Both the position numbers and the translations under genes were made by a program. This document shows, one piece after another, positions 18,499 to 26,768 of a DNA stretch of 64,000 nucleotides. The stretch lies in contig QHUB01000015.1 of NCBI GenBank assembly GCA_003221035.1, positions 21,923 to 85,922 of the forward strand, written 5' to 3'. The notes under the pieces were generated by a model. It was given only the letters and a program-made list of their open reading frames with translations. It made no database searches and had not been told where the DNA came from. The first letter of the stretch is position 1. Every line of letters starts with the position of its first letter. The DNA is from Gemmatimonadota bacterium. GTDB lineage: Bacteria; Gemmatimonadota; Gemmatimonadetes; Gemmatimonadales; GWC2-71-9.

Positions 18499-19652
18499 AA
18501 CGCCGCAGACTGGGACTGTCCACCCGCGCCATTCACGGCGATCCCAAGGCGCGCGCCGACTGGTCGGCCGTCGCTCCCCCGCTCTACCAAAGCTCCACCT
18601 TCACAAATCCGGTCGGCTCGAGTGCCGAAGTCCTCTACACCCGCTACGGCAACAACCCGAACCAGCTCGACATCGGCAAAAAGCTCGCGCTGCTCGAGGG
18701 CGCGGAGGCGGCGCTGTTCGTCGCCAGCGGCATGGGCGCGGTCGCGCTCGCGCATCTCGCCGTGCTGCGGCCGGGCGATCACCTGCTGGCGAGCGAGTGG
18801 ATCTACGGCGGCGTGCACCGGCTGTTCCGCGAAGAATTCGGCAAGCTCGGCATCGACGTCTCGTTCGTGAATCCGACGCAGTCGCGCAGCTGGAAAAAAG
18901 CGATGCGCAAGACGACACGCGCGCTGTTCCTCGAGACGCCCACGAACCCGCTCCTGCGGGTCATCGACCTCGAGCCCGTCGCGACACTCAGCAAGGCCGA
19001 AGGGCTCGCGTTGATCGTCGACTCGACATTCGCATCACCGGTGAACTTCCGGCCGCTCGAGCACGGGGCCGATCTCGTCATTCACTCCGCCACCAAGTAC
19101 ATCAACGGCCACACGGATGTGATCGCGGGCGCGGTCGCAGGCACCGACCAGGTGGTAGACGAGGTGCGCCGCCTGATGCAGGTCTGGGGTCAGGCCATCG
19201 ATCCGTTCGCGGCCTGGCTGATCGACCGCGGGATGCGGACCCTCGCCGTGCGCGTGCAGCGCCACAACGAGATCGGTCTCGCGGTCGCGCAGTGGTGCGC
19301 CAAGCAGGACGCGATCTCCAAGGTCCATTATCCCGGCCTGCCGTCACACCCCGATCACGAGCTGTCCACGCGCATTCTCGGCGGCTTCGGCGGGATGCTC
19401 GGGATCGAGCTGAAGGGCGGCGTCCGCGCCGCCGAGCGGTTCCTCAAGGCGCTCACGCTCGCCGCGCACGCCCCGAGCCTCGGCGGCACCGAGACGCTCG
19501 TTTCCGAGCCGCGCCTCACCTCACACGCCAGTCTCACCGCCGAGCAACGCGCGCAGGCTGGCATCCCGGACGGATTCTTGAGATTTTCCCTGGGACTGGA
19601 GGATCCCGATGACATCATCGCGGACTTCGCCCAGGCCCTGGCGCGACACTAG
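18495..19652 (+). CDS. Cys/Met-metabolism PLP enzyme (homoserine sulfhydrylase / cystathionine gamma-synthase type)
   Basis: A 385-residue fold-type I PLP enzyme. The cofactor lysine is in VIHSATKYINGHTDVIAG; other family marks are YTRYGNNPNQ, ASGMGAVALAHLA, ETPTNPLLRVIDL and SLGGTETLV. Members make homocysteine or cystathionine from activated homoserine and sulfur donors, or run the reverse gamma-lyase reaction; sequence reading alone does not separate these. It begins with ATG overlapping the STAS-like stop, and ftsE begins on the next base after its stop. Its metabolic role fits poorly with the cell-division genes behind it. Confidence 0.92.
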   Translation: MKRRRLGLSTRAIHGDPKARADWSAVAPPLYQSSTFTNPVGSSAEVLYTRYGNNPNQLDIGKKLALLEGAEAALFVASGMGAVALAHLAVLRPGDHLLASEWIYGGVHRLFREEFGKLGIDVSFVNPTQSRSWKKAMRKTTRALFLETPTNPLLRVIDLEPVATLSKAEGLALIVDSTFASPVNFRPLEHGADLVIHSATKYINGHTDVIAGAVAGTDQVVDEVRRLMQVWGQAIDPFAAWLIDRGMRTLAVRVQRHNEIGLAVAQWCAKQDAISKVHYPGLPSHPDHELSTRILGGFGGMLGIELKGGVRAAERFLKALTLAAHAPSLGGTETLVSEPRLTSHASLTAEQRAQAGIPDGFLRFSLGLEDPDDIIADFAQALARH

Positions 19653-20366
19653 ATGATCAAGTTCACCAACGTCTTCAAGGCCTTCCCCAAGGGCGGCCTG
19701 GCGCTCAAGGACGTGTCCTTTCACGTCGCCAAAGGCGAGTTCGCGTTTCTCACCGGCCATTCCGGCGCCGGCAAATCCACGGTCATGAAACTCATCTACG
19801 CGGAGGAGCGGCCGACGTCCGGGGAGGTGCGCGTCTCAGGCTACAACGTGAACGAGATGCGCCCGCGCGAGGTCCCGATGCTGCGCCGCAAGCTCGGCAT
19901 CGTGTTCCAGGATTTCCGGTTGCTCGAGGACCGCACCGCCGAGGAAAACGTCGCGTTCGCGCTCGAGGTCACGGCGGCGCGGGCGTCCACGATTTCGGCG
20001 CGCGTGATGCGCGTGCTCACGCAAGTCGGCCTCGCGGCGAAGGCGCAGGCCTATCCGCGCGAGCTCTCGGGCGGCGAGCAACAGCGCGTCGCGATCGCGC
20101 GGTCACTCGTCAACGAGCCCACGGTACTCCTGGCCGACGAGCCGACCGGCAACCTCGACGAGCGCGCGACGCGAGGCGTGTTCCAGCTGCTGCGCGACAT
20201 CAACGCCAGCGGTACCGCGGTCGTCATGGCGACGCACGATCTCGATCTGGTTCGCCAGGCCCCGTATCGCGTCATCGAGCTGCAGGAGGGCGCGCTCGTG
20301 TACGACTCCTCCGTGGATGAGACCGGCGGCGCAGCCCCCCCCCGGGACCAGGCGGTCGCCCCGTGA
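19653..20366 (+). CDS. ftsE: cell division ATP-binding protein FtsE
   Basis: A 237-residue ABC ATPase of the FtsE/MacB type. Walker A is GHSGAGKSTVMKL, the signature LSGGEQQRVAIARSL, and Walker B VLLADEPTGNLDE. With FtsX it forms a transmembrane switch that drives periplasmic amidase activators at the septum. Its ATG follows the previous stop with no gap, and its end overlaps ftsX as GTGA. The C-terminus carries a short tail (GGAAPPRDQAVAP) encoded across a run of nine C at 20335-20343; this tail is not usual for FtsE. Confidence 0.95.
   Translation: MIKFTNVFKAFPKGGLALKDVSFHVAKGEFAFLTGHSGAGKSTVMKLIYAEERPTSGEVRVSGYNVNEMRPREVPMLRRKLGIVFQDFRLLEDRTAEENVAFALEVTAARASTISARVMRVLTQVGLAAKAQAYPRELSGGEQQRVAIARSLVNEPTVLLADEPTGNLDERATRGVFQLLRDINASGTAVVMATHDLDLVRQAPYRVIELQEGALVYDSSVDETGGAAPPRDQAVAP
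20335..20343 (+). repeat. C9 homopolymer near 3' end of ftsE
   Basis: Nine consecutive C within the codons for the Ala-Pro-Pro part of the FtsE tail, about 20 bases before the stop that overlaps ftsX. Slippage would alter the stop position and could break translational coupling to ftsX. Confidence 0.85.
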
Positions 20367-21220
20367 ACCTGACCTTCCGCGAGGCGATCCTCACGTTCAA
20401 GCGCGCGCCGCTGCTCTCCGTGCTCTCGGTGACAACGATTGCGTTTTCGCTGTTCGTGCTGGGACTGTTTGGGCTGGTCGTCGTGAACCTGCAGAATGCG
20501 CTGCGCGACGTCGAAGAGCGGGTCGAGGTCGTCGCCTACCTGCTCCCCGGCGCGCCCGTCGAAGGCGTGGCGCAAGCCCTCAAGGACATCGAAGCGTTTC
20601 CCGAGGTTCAATCGGCCAACTACGTTTCCGAGGATGAGGCGCTCGCCCGCGCGCGCGCCGAGCTGGTCGAGCTGCGCGACGTCATGCAGGAGCTCGAGCG
20701 CAATCCGCTGCCCGCCTCGATCGAGATCAAGCTCAAACCGGGCTTTCGCGACACCGATCACGTGAGCGCCGTCGCCGAGCGACTGCGCGGGTTCGGATTC
20801 GTAGACGACGTGCGCTTTGGCCGCGACTGGGTGGAGAAGCTGGACCGGCTGCGCGGCCTCGCCGCGGCGGTCGGCATCATCGTCGGGGCCGCGTTTGCCG
20901 TGGTCGCGATCATCATCATCGGCACGACGATCCGCATGGCGGTGCTGCAGCGCAGCCGCGAGATCGCGATCATGCGGCTCGTGGGCGCCACGGACGGGTT
21001 CATTCGACGTCCGTTCCTTTTGCAGGGAGCCATCAAGGGGCTGCTGGGCGGGCTCGTCGCGATTGGACTCTCGTTTGGCGCCTATGCGCTCATCGACCGC
21101 TACCTCCTCCAGTCCTCGTTCTTCACGCAAGCACAGGCAGCAGGGATCGTGGCGTTTGGTGCGCTGATTGGTCTGCTGGGAAGCACCATCAGTGTGGGCC
21201 GGCACCTCAAGCGCGTATGA
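20363..21220 (+). CDS. ftsX: cell division protein FtsX
   Basis: A 285-residue integral membrane protein starting at GTG. It has the FtsX layout: one transmembrane helix near the N-terminus (SVTTIAFSLFVLGLFGLVVV), a periplasmic domain of about 110 residues (VEERVEVVAYLLPG onward), then three helices with the conserved cytoplasmic loop MRLVGATDGFIRRPFLLQG. It anchors FtsE and pulls on the periplasmic activator. The next gene, overlapping by ATGA, encodes that activator, so the complete module is present. Confidence 0.95.
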   Translation: MNLTFREAILTFKRAPLLSVLSVTTIAFSLFVLGLFGLVVVNLQNALRDVEERVEVVAYLLPGAPVEGVAQALKDIEAFPEVQSANYVSEDEALARARAELVELRDVMQELERNPLPASIEIKLKPGFRDTDHVSAVAERLRGFGFVDDVRFGRDWVEKLDRLRGLAAAVGIIVGAAFAVVAIIIIGTTIRMAVLQRSREIAIMRLVGATDGFIRRPFLLQGAIKGLLGGLVAIGLSFGAYALIDRYLLQSSFFTQAQAAGIVAFGALIGLLGSTISVGRHLKRV

Positions 21221-22419
21221 AAGCGGCCGTGCGTCGTGCGTCGTGCGTCGTGCTTCTCCTCATTGCTCAGTCTGTGGCCGCGCAGCGTCCCACCTACCAG
21301 CAGCAGATGCAGGAGAATCAGCAACGGCTCGAGGGCATCAAGCGCGAGCGCTCCGAAGTCGAGCAAGAGCTCGAGCGGTTGCGCACGCAGGCCCACTCGC
21401 TGTCTGACGAAATCGCCAACATCGAACAACAGACGCAAAGCACGAACCGGATCGTCAACGAATTAGATCGCCAGATCACGGGGCTTGGCGGCCAGATCGA
21501 CCAGATTACGGTCGATTTGCTGATCGCCGAGGACGCGCTGCTCGAGAAGCGCGCGGTGCTGGAGCGGCGCGTCGTCGACATCTATAAACGTGGGCCGCTC
21601 TACAGCTGGCAGGTCCTGCTCGCCGCCGAGAGCTTTGGGGATCTCCTGTCGCGTTACAAATACCTGTTCCTCGTCAGTCGCCAGGATGTCCTGCTCAAGA
21701 ACGACATGCACAAGCTGCGCGACCGCGTCGCGCGGCAGCGGCAGCTGCTGGTCGACGCGCGGGAGACGCTCGCCCGCCGACGGAGCGAGCGCACGGACGA
21801 GTTGGGACGATATCTGACGCTCCAGCACGAGCGTGAGACGAACCTGCGCGAAACGCGCCGCACCGCCCGGCAGGCCGAGCAACGCTTGTCGCGCCTCGAG
21901 CGTGACGAGACGTCGCTCAACGACAGGATCGAGGCGCTGGAGCGCGCGCGGCGTGAAGCCGAATCGCGCGGCGCGAGCACCACGACGGGCGCCATCACGA
22001 CGGCCGACCTCGGGGGACTCGATTGGCCGGTCGAGGGCTCGATCATCTACCCGTTCGGCATGACGACCGGCCCCAACAACACGCGCATCCCGCGGCATGG
22101 GATCGGCATCAGGGTGCCCGTCGGGACGGCGGTTCGCGCGGTCGCGGCCGGGACGGTGAGTCTCGCGGGTCCGCTCGGCTTGTATCTGACTTCTGTGCTG
22201 ATCGATCACGGCGGCGGGTACTACACGTTCTATGGCTACCTGAACGACGCCACCGTACATCAGGGCGACCGGGTGACCCGAGCCCAGGTGATCGGCCACG
22301 TGGGCGGGCAATCGAGCGACGAGGGCCCGCATCTCCACTTCGAAATCCGCGGCCAAGGTGGCATCGCATTGGATCCCGGCAATTGGTTGCGCGCGCCCAG
22401 GTCACCTTCCAGGCGTTAG
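21217..22419 (+). CDS. EnvC-like murein hydrolase activator, degenerate LytM
   Basis: A 400-residue periplasmic protein: signal peptide (ending SVAAQ), a long coiled coil (about 25-235), a linker, then a LytM/M23 domain (about 265-395). In active M23 enzymes the first zinc motif is H-x-G-x-D; here the equivalent stretch is PRHGIGIRVPVG, lacking both the His and the Asp at the aligned positions, although the later PHLHFEIR is kept. It is therefore more likely an amidase activator, as EnvC is, than an endopeptidase. Its place after ftsEX supports this. A tandem heptamer repeat encodes part of the signal peptide. Confidence 0.93.
   Translation: MKAAVRRASCVVLLLIAQSVAAQRPTYQQQMQENQQRLEGIKRERSEVEQELERLRTQAHSLSDEIANIEQQTQSTNRIVNELDRQITGLGGQIDQITVDLLIAEDALLEKRAVLERRVVDIYKRGPLYSWQVLLAAESFGDLLSRYKYLFLVSRQDVLLKNDMHKLRDRVARQRQLLVDARETLARRRSERTDELGRYLTLQHERETNLRETRRTARQAEQRLSRLERDETSLNDRIEALERARREAESRGASTTTGAITTADLGGLDWPVEGSIIYPFGMTTGPNNTRIPRHGIGIRVPVGTAVRAVAAGTVSLAGPLGLYLTSVLIDHGGGYYTFYGYLNDATVHQGDRVTRAQVIGHVGGQSSDEGPHLHFEIRGQGGIALDPGNWLRAPRSPSRR
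21227..21254 (+). repeat. tandem heptamer repeat in envC signal-peptide codons
   Basis: Four adjacent 7-base units (ccgtgcg, tcgtgcg, tcgtgcg, tcgtgct) start ten bases into the gene. They encode the basic and first hydrophobic residues of the signal peptide (AVRRASCVV). Seven is not a multiple of three, so a change of one copy would shift the frame. Confidence 0.8.
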
Positions 22420-23258
22420 CGCTCGCGGCGCTCGTCGCCGCGTGCGCCGGCTCCTCCAACACACTCACCGTTGCCGGCACCGTTGAGATCCGCGAGGTGC
22501 GGCTCAGCCCGTTCGCGTCCGGTCGTCTGCAACGTCTCCTCAAGGATGAAGGCGACTCGGTGCGCGCCGGGGACACGGTCGCTGTTCTGGAGCAACCCGG
22601 TCTCGCCGAGCTGATCGAGCAGCGGCGCGCACTCGCCGAGGCAGCGTCGACACGGACCGCCGAGATCCGCGCCGCCGAGGCCGACAGCCAACGCAGCGCG
22701 AACGAGCTCGCGCGGACCCGCGCGCTCGCGGTGCAAGGGATCGCCTCACCCCAGGACCTCGAGCGGCTGCAATCAGCCGCCGCTGCCGCGGCCGCGAAGC
22801 TGCAGTCGGTGCGCGCATCGGTCGGTGAATCCCGGGCCGCCCGCGCTGCGGCGCAGGCGACGGAAGCGATTCGCGATCAGCTCGTGCTGGTGGCGCCCGC
22901 CGATGGCATCATCCTCACGCGCTTTGCCGAGCGCGGCGAAGTCATCGCCGCTGGTGTGCCGGTCGTCTCGATCGGGGTGGTGCGCGCGCCCTGGATCAGG
23001 GCGTTCGTGGGCGAGCGGTTCATCGCGCGCGTGCGCACGGGCCAGACGGTCCGGATCCGCGTGGACGGCTATCCCGACACGGGGTTCGCGGGAACGATCA
23101 GCGAAATCGCCTCGCGCGCCGAGTTCACGCCGCGCGCGGCGTTGACCGAACGGGAGCGCGCCGACCTCGTCTTCGGCATCAAAGTCGCCACGGACGGCGC
23201 GGGAGGGCGGCTCAAGGCCGGCATGCCGGTGCGTGTGGAAATCCCGCTCGAGCCGTGA
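22383..23258 (+). CDS. HlyD-family adaptor lipoprotein of ABC exporter
   Basis: About 291 residues with a lipoprotein signal (ALVAAC, Cys21). Two lipoyl halves (FASGRLQRLLKDEGDSVRAGD and LVLVAPADGIILTRFAERG) flank an alpha-hairpin rich in Ala, Glu and Arg (about 70-145); a beta-barrel domain follows. It resembles YbhG/YhiI adaptors that link ABC-2 exporters to the outer membrane. The only start giving the signal peptide is TTG 22383, inside the envC-like gene (37-base overlap). Its stop overlaps the ATPase gene as GTGA. Confidence 0.85.
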   Translation: MVARAQVTFQALALAALVAACAGSSNTLTVAGTVEIREVRLSPFASGRLQRLLKDEGDSVRAGDTVAVLEQPGLAELIEQRRALAEAASTRTAEIRAAEADSQRSANELARTRALAVQGIASPQDLERLQSAAAAAAAKLQSVRASVGESRAARAAAQATEAIRDQLVLVAPADGIILTRFAERGEVIAAGVPVVSIGVVRAPWIRAFVGERFIARVRTGQTVRIRVDGYPDTGFAGTISEIASRAEFTPRAALTERERADLVFGIKVATDGAGGRLKAGMPVRVEIPLEP

Positions 23259-24013
23259 TCGAGTCCGCGGTCACCGTCGAAACTCGGCACCTCACGCGGC
23301 GCTTTGGACCGATTGTCGCCGTCCGCGACCTGAACCTCACGATCGCCAAAGGCGAAGTCTTCGGCCTGCTCGGCCCCAACGGCTCGGGCAAGACGACGAC
23401 GATTCGAATGCTGTGCGGCTTGATGGAGCCATCCGAGGGCACCGCGATCGTTGCCGGCGTAGACGTCCGGAAATCGCCCGACCTCATCAAAGAGCGCATC
23501 GGCTACATGTCGCAGCGCTTCGGGTTATATGAAGACCTGACCGTGGCTGAGAACATGGATTTCTTCGCCGGCATTTACGGACTCGAGGGTCCGGGCCGGC
23601 GCGGCCGCATCTCAGACGTCGTGATCTTTCTCGGACTGGGCCGGCGGCTAAACCAGCTTGCAGGAACGCTCTCGGGCGGGTGGAAGCAGCGGCTGGGTCT
23701 CGCGTGCGCGCTGATGCATCAGCCACCAGTGCTGTTCCTCGATGAGCCGACCGCGGGCGTAGATCCGGCCGCGCGCAAAGGGTTTTGGACCACGATCACG
23801 ACACTCGCCGAACAGGGTACGACCGTGATCGTCACGACGCACTACATGGACGAGGCGGCTCGCTGTGCCCGCATCGGCCTGATGAGCCAGGGCCATCTGA
23901 TCGCGCTCGGAACGCCCGACGAGGTCGCCAAGCAGGTCGGCGGCAAGGACCTCGAGGACGCCTTTATCATCCTGCAAGAACGGGATGAACAGGAAACCGA
24001 GCCCAGGGCATGA
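23255..24013 (+). CDS. ABC exporter ATP-binding protein
   Basis: A 252-residue nucleotide-binding subunit, GTG start. Walker A GPNGSGKTTTIRM, Q-loop MSQRFGLYEDLTV, signature LSGGWKQRLGLACAL, Walker B VLFLDEPTAGVD and switch His in TTHYMDEA are all present. It belongs to the drug/lipid exporter (DRA/YhiH) type that pairs with ABC-2 permeases. It is translationally coupled to the adaptor before it and the permease after it. Confidence 0.95.
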   Translation: MIESAVTVETRHLTRRFGPIVAVRDLNLTIAKGEVFGLLGPNGSGKTTTIRMLCGLMEPSEGTAIVAGVDVRKSPDLIKERIGYMSQRFGLYEDLTVAENMDFFAGIYGLEGPGRRGRISDVVIFLGLGRRLNQLAGTLSGGWKQRLGLACALMHQPPVLFLDEPTAGVDPAARKGFWTTITTLAEQGTTVIVTTHYMDEAARCARIGLMSQGHLIALGTPDEVAKQVGGKDLEDAFIILQERDEQETEPRA

Positions 24014-25119
24014 AGCGCTTCGGCCCGATGTTCCGCAAAGAGTTCATCCAGATGCGCCGCGACCGCCTCACGCTCGGCATCATGACGGGCATTCCGGTGA
24101 TTCAGCTGCTGCTCTTCGGCTTCGCGATCCAGACCGACGTGCGGCACATCCCCACCGTCGTGCTCGATGAATCACGCACGCCCACGAGTCGCGAGCTGGT
24201 CGCGGCCTTCGAGAATACCGGAAACTTCCGGATCGTTGCGCATGTTGACGGGCGCGACGGCATGGACGCCTGGATCGCCCGCGGCGACGCGCAAGCCGGG
24301 ATTGCGATCCCACACGATTTTCCGCGCGACCTGGCGCGCGGCACGACCGCGACGATTCAAGTGATCGTCGACGCCTCGGATCCGTTGTCGTCGCAGGCGG
24401 CGCTCGCCGCCGCTGCCGGCGTCGCCCAGGTCCGCAATCTGGCTATTCTCTCGGCCGCCGCCCGCCGCCCGGCACTGCCGTTGGAGACACGTGTCCGGCC
24501 GCGCTACAACCCCGGCCTCCGCAGTCCCAACTACATCGTGCCGGGGCTGGTGGGTGTGATTCTGACCATCACGCTGGTGCTGGTGACCGCGATGGCGATC
24601 GTGCGCGAGCGCGAGCGCGGCACACTCGAGCAACTCATCGTCACGCCCATCACCAAGACCGAGCTGATGCTCGGCAAGATCGCGCCGTATGTGGGCGTCG
24701 GCCTGATCCAAATGACGACGGTTTTGCTGCTGGGCAGGTTCGTATTCGACGTTCCGCTGACGGGGAATGTCTTTCTGCTCTATGGCATCGCGCTCGTGTT
24801 CGTAGTGGCGAGCCTCGCGCTCGGATTGTTCGTTTCCACGCTCGTGCGCACGCAGCAGCAGGCAATGCAGGCCAGCTTCTTTTTTGTCCTGCCGAACATC
24901 CTGCTCTCGGGGTTCATGTTCCCGCGCCAAGCCATGCCGGCGGTCTTTCAGTGGATCGGCGCGTTCTTGCCGCTGACGCACTTTCTCAAGGTGCTGCGAG
25001 GCATCCTGCTGAAAGGCGTCGGTGTGCCGGAGTTGTGGAAGGAGATCGTCATTCTGGCGTCGTTCGCGGTGATCCTGATCGCGCTATCCGTCCGCCGGTT
25101 CCACAAGACGCTCGACTAA
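24010..25119 (+). CDS. ABC-2 type exporter permease
   Basis: A 369-residue permease: one N-terminal transmembrane helix (about 25-45), a large extracytoplasmic domain (about 50-175), then five helices with the ABC-2 signature MAIVRERERGTLEQLIVTPI and PNILLSGFMFPRQAMP. This is the YhhJ/YbhR arrangement. With the adaptor and ATPase it forms a complete exporter; the cargo is unknown. It is the last gene of the 14-gene co-directional run. Confidence 0.94.
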   Translation: MKRFGPMFRKEFIQMRRDRLTLGIMTGIPVIQLLLFGFAIQTDVRHIPTVVLDESRTPTSRELVAAFENTGNFRIVAHVDGRDGMDAWIARGDAQAGIAIPHDFPRDLARGTTATIQVIVDASDPLSSQAALAAAAGVAQVRNLAILSAAARRPALPLETRVRPRYNPGLRSPNYIVPGLVGVILTITLVLVTAMAIVRERERGTLEQLIVTPITKTELMLGKIAPYVGVGLIQMTTVLLLGRFVFDVPLTGNVFLLYGIALVFVVASLALGLFVSTLVRTQQQAMQASFFFVLPNILLSGFMFPRQAMPAVFQWIGAFLPLTHFLKVLRGILLKGVGVPELWKEIVILASFAVILIALSVRRFHKTLD

Positions 25120-25164
25120 GCCTCCCCCACCACCGCAATCCGGTCGGGCGCCGCCGCACTCGTG

Positions 25165-25195
25165 GCCCGCTGGAGCGCTCCCTCCGCCAGCGGGC
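25165..25195 (+). terminator. hairpin at end of the ftsEX-exporter operon
   Basis: GCCCGCTGG (25165-25173) and CCAGCGGGC (25187-25195) form a perfect 9-bp stem with a 13-base loop, 46 bases after the permease stop. No T-run follows. It probably marks the 3' end of the long operon. Confidence 0.55.
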
Positions 25196-25205
25196 GGGCC
25201 CAGGG

Positions 25206-25211
25206 TATAGT
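25206..25211 (+). promoter_or_regulatory. -10-like hexamer of pcm
   Basis: TATAGT ends 7 bases before ATG 25219, with no ribosome binding site, pointing to a leaderless message. It directly follows the operon-end hairpin. Confidence 0.45.
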
Positions 25212-25218
25212 TCCACCC

Positions 25219-25905
25219 ATGCCTCGGCAAGCACGCCCCTCTCGGCACACGCTCGGATCGCGGACGCGCATGGTCATGCGGCAGCTGGCGGGCCGTGGGA
25301 TTCGTGACACCCGCGTGCTGGTGGCGATGCGCTGGGCGCCCCGCGAGTGGTTCTTGCCGCCCCATCTCGGTCCGGAGGCTTACAGCGACGCGCCGCTTCC
25401 CATCGGTAACGGTCAGACGATTTCCCAGCCCTATGTCGTCGCACTCATGACCGAACGACTGCGGCCCGCGCGGACCGACCGGATTCTCGAGATTGGCACA
25501 GGCTCGGGTTACCAGGCCGCGATTCTGGCCTATATCGCGTCCGCCGGAAAGGTGTTCACGATCGAGCGCCTGCCCGATCTACTCGTCGAGTCCGAAGAGC
25601 GCTTTCGTCGCCTCGGCCTTACGAACATCGAAACGCGGCTCGGCGACGGCGCGGCGGGCTGGCCCGAGGAGGCGCCGTTCGACGGGATCATCGTGGGTGC
25701 CGCGGCGCCACGAGTGCCGGAGCCGCTCGCGGCGCAGCTCGCGCCTGGTGGCCGCCTGATCATCCCCATCGGTGACCTCTCGTCGCAAGAGCTGGTCATC
25801 CTGGAACGGCCCGCCGATGCGCCGGGCAAGCTCGTGCAACGCGAAGCCGGCGCAGTGCGGTTCGTGCCGCTCATTTCGCGGCTCGCATTTACCGAGGGGA
25901 TGTAA
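25219..25905 (+). CDS. pcm: protein-L-isoaspartate O-methyltransferase
   Basis: A 228-residue SAM-dependent enzyme that repairs isoaspartyl damage in proteins. Motif I is ILEIGTGSGYQAAILAYI; upstream is the substrate-contact region SDAPLPIGNGQTISQPY, and downstream post-motif I KVFTIERLPDL and the DGIIVGAAAPRVPEPL region. ATG 25219 is chosen because a promoter-like TATAGT lies 7 bases upstream, inside the longer frame from 25162. The stop shares one base with the nfo start (TAATG). Confidence 0.95.
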   Translation: MPRQARPSRHTLGSRTRMVMRQLAGRGIRDTRVLVAMRWAPREWFLPPHLGPEAYSDAPLPIGNGQTISQPYVVALMTERLRPARTDRILEIGTGSGYQAAILAYIASAGKVFTIERLPDLLVESEERFRRLGLTNIETRLGDGAAGWPEEAPFDGIIVGAAAPRVPEPLAAQLAPGGRLIIPIGDLSSQELVILERPADAPGKLVQREAGAVRFVPLISRLAFTEGM

Positions 25906-26768
25906 TGCTCGGCGCGCACGTCTCGAGTCAGGGCGGCGTGGCGAACGCACCGCAGCGCGGCGGCGCGCTCCGGGCGACGGCGATCCAGCTGTTCACCAAG
26001 ACGCCGAATCAGTGGCGCGAGCCGATCATCGCCGCCGACGTGGTGGAGCGATTCCGGAGCGAGGTGAGACGGCATGCACTCGACGCGGTGGTGGCGCACG
26101 ACAGCTATCTCATCAATCTCGCGTCACCCGATCCGCAACTCAGGGCGCGGAGCATCGCGAGCTTCAAGCACGAGCTCGAGCGCTCGCGCGCGTTGCGATT
26201 GCGCGCCGTTGTCTCGCATCCGGGCAACTACATCGACGATCGCGCCGCCGGACTCGAACGCAACGCGCGCGGGTATGCCGAGTGTCTCAGCGCAGTGCCG
26301 GGCGACGTGGAGGTGTGGATCGAAGGAACGGCGGGATCCGGCACCGCGTTGGGCGCGCGGTTCGAGGAGCTCCGTGAGCTGCGCAATGCCCTGCCGGACG
26401 AGATCCGGACGCGCGTCGCATTCTGCCTCGACACGGCACATCTGCATGCCGTCGGGTACGATTTGGCGCGCGTCGAGGCCCTGTGGGAGGAGTTCGACAG
26501 GGTGATCGGGTTCGATCTGCTTAAATGCTTGCACCTCAACGATTCCCGCGCGGCGGCGGGCTCTCGCGTGGACCGGCACGAGTGGATCGGCGAAGGTCGG
26601 ATCGGACCCGAGCCCTTCCGGCGGATCATGCGCGACCACGATCTGGTGCAAGTCGTTAAGATTATCGAGACGCCGAAGCGGGATGACCCGCTGCGGCACG
26701 ATCGGCGGATGCTGCGGCGCCTGCGCGCGTATGGGCGCGGCAGCAATCGAATGACGGCCGGCGTATGA
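25905..26768 (+). CDS. nfo: endonuclease IV (AP endonuclease)
   Basis: A 287-residue TIM-barrel enzyme that cuts DNA at abasic sites. Family features include the start MLGAHVSSQGG, the zinc-site regions VVSHPGNYID, VWIEGTAGSG, FCLDTAHLHAVGYD, CLHLNDSRAAAGSRVDRHE and IGEGRIG, and IIETPKR. It is coupled to pcm by a one-base overlap, giving a macromolecule-repair pair, and its stop overlaps the small Cys/His gene as ATGA. Confidence 0.95.
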   Translation: MLGAHVSSQGGVANAPQRGGALRATAIQLFTKTPNQWREPIIAADVVERFRSEVRRHALDAVVAHDSYLINLASPDPQLRARSIASFKHELERSRALRLRAVVSHPGNYIDDRAAGLERNARGYAECLSAVPGDVEVWIEGTAGSGTALGARFEELRELRNALPDEIRTRVAFCLDTAHLHAVGYDLARVEALWEEFDRVIGFDLLKCLHLNDSRAAAGSRVDRHEWIGEGRIGPEPFRRIMRDHDLVQVVKIIETPKRDDPLRHDRRMLRRLRAYGRGSNRMTAGV

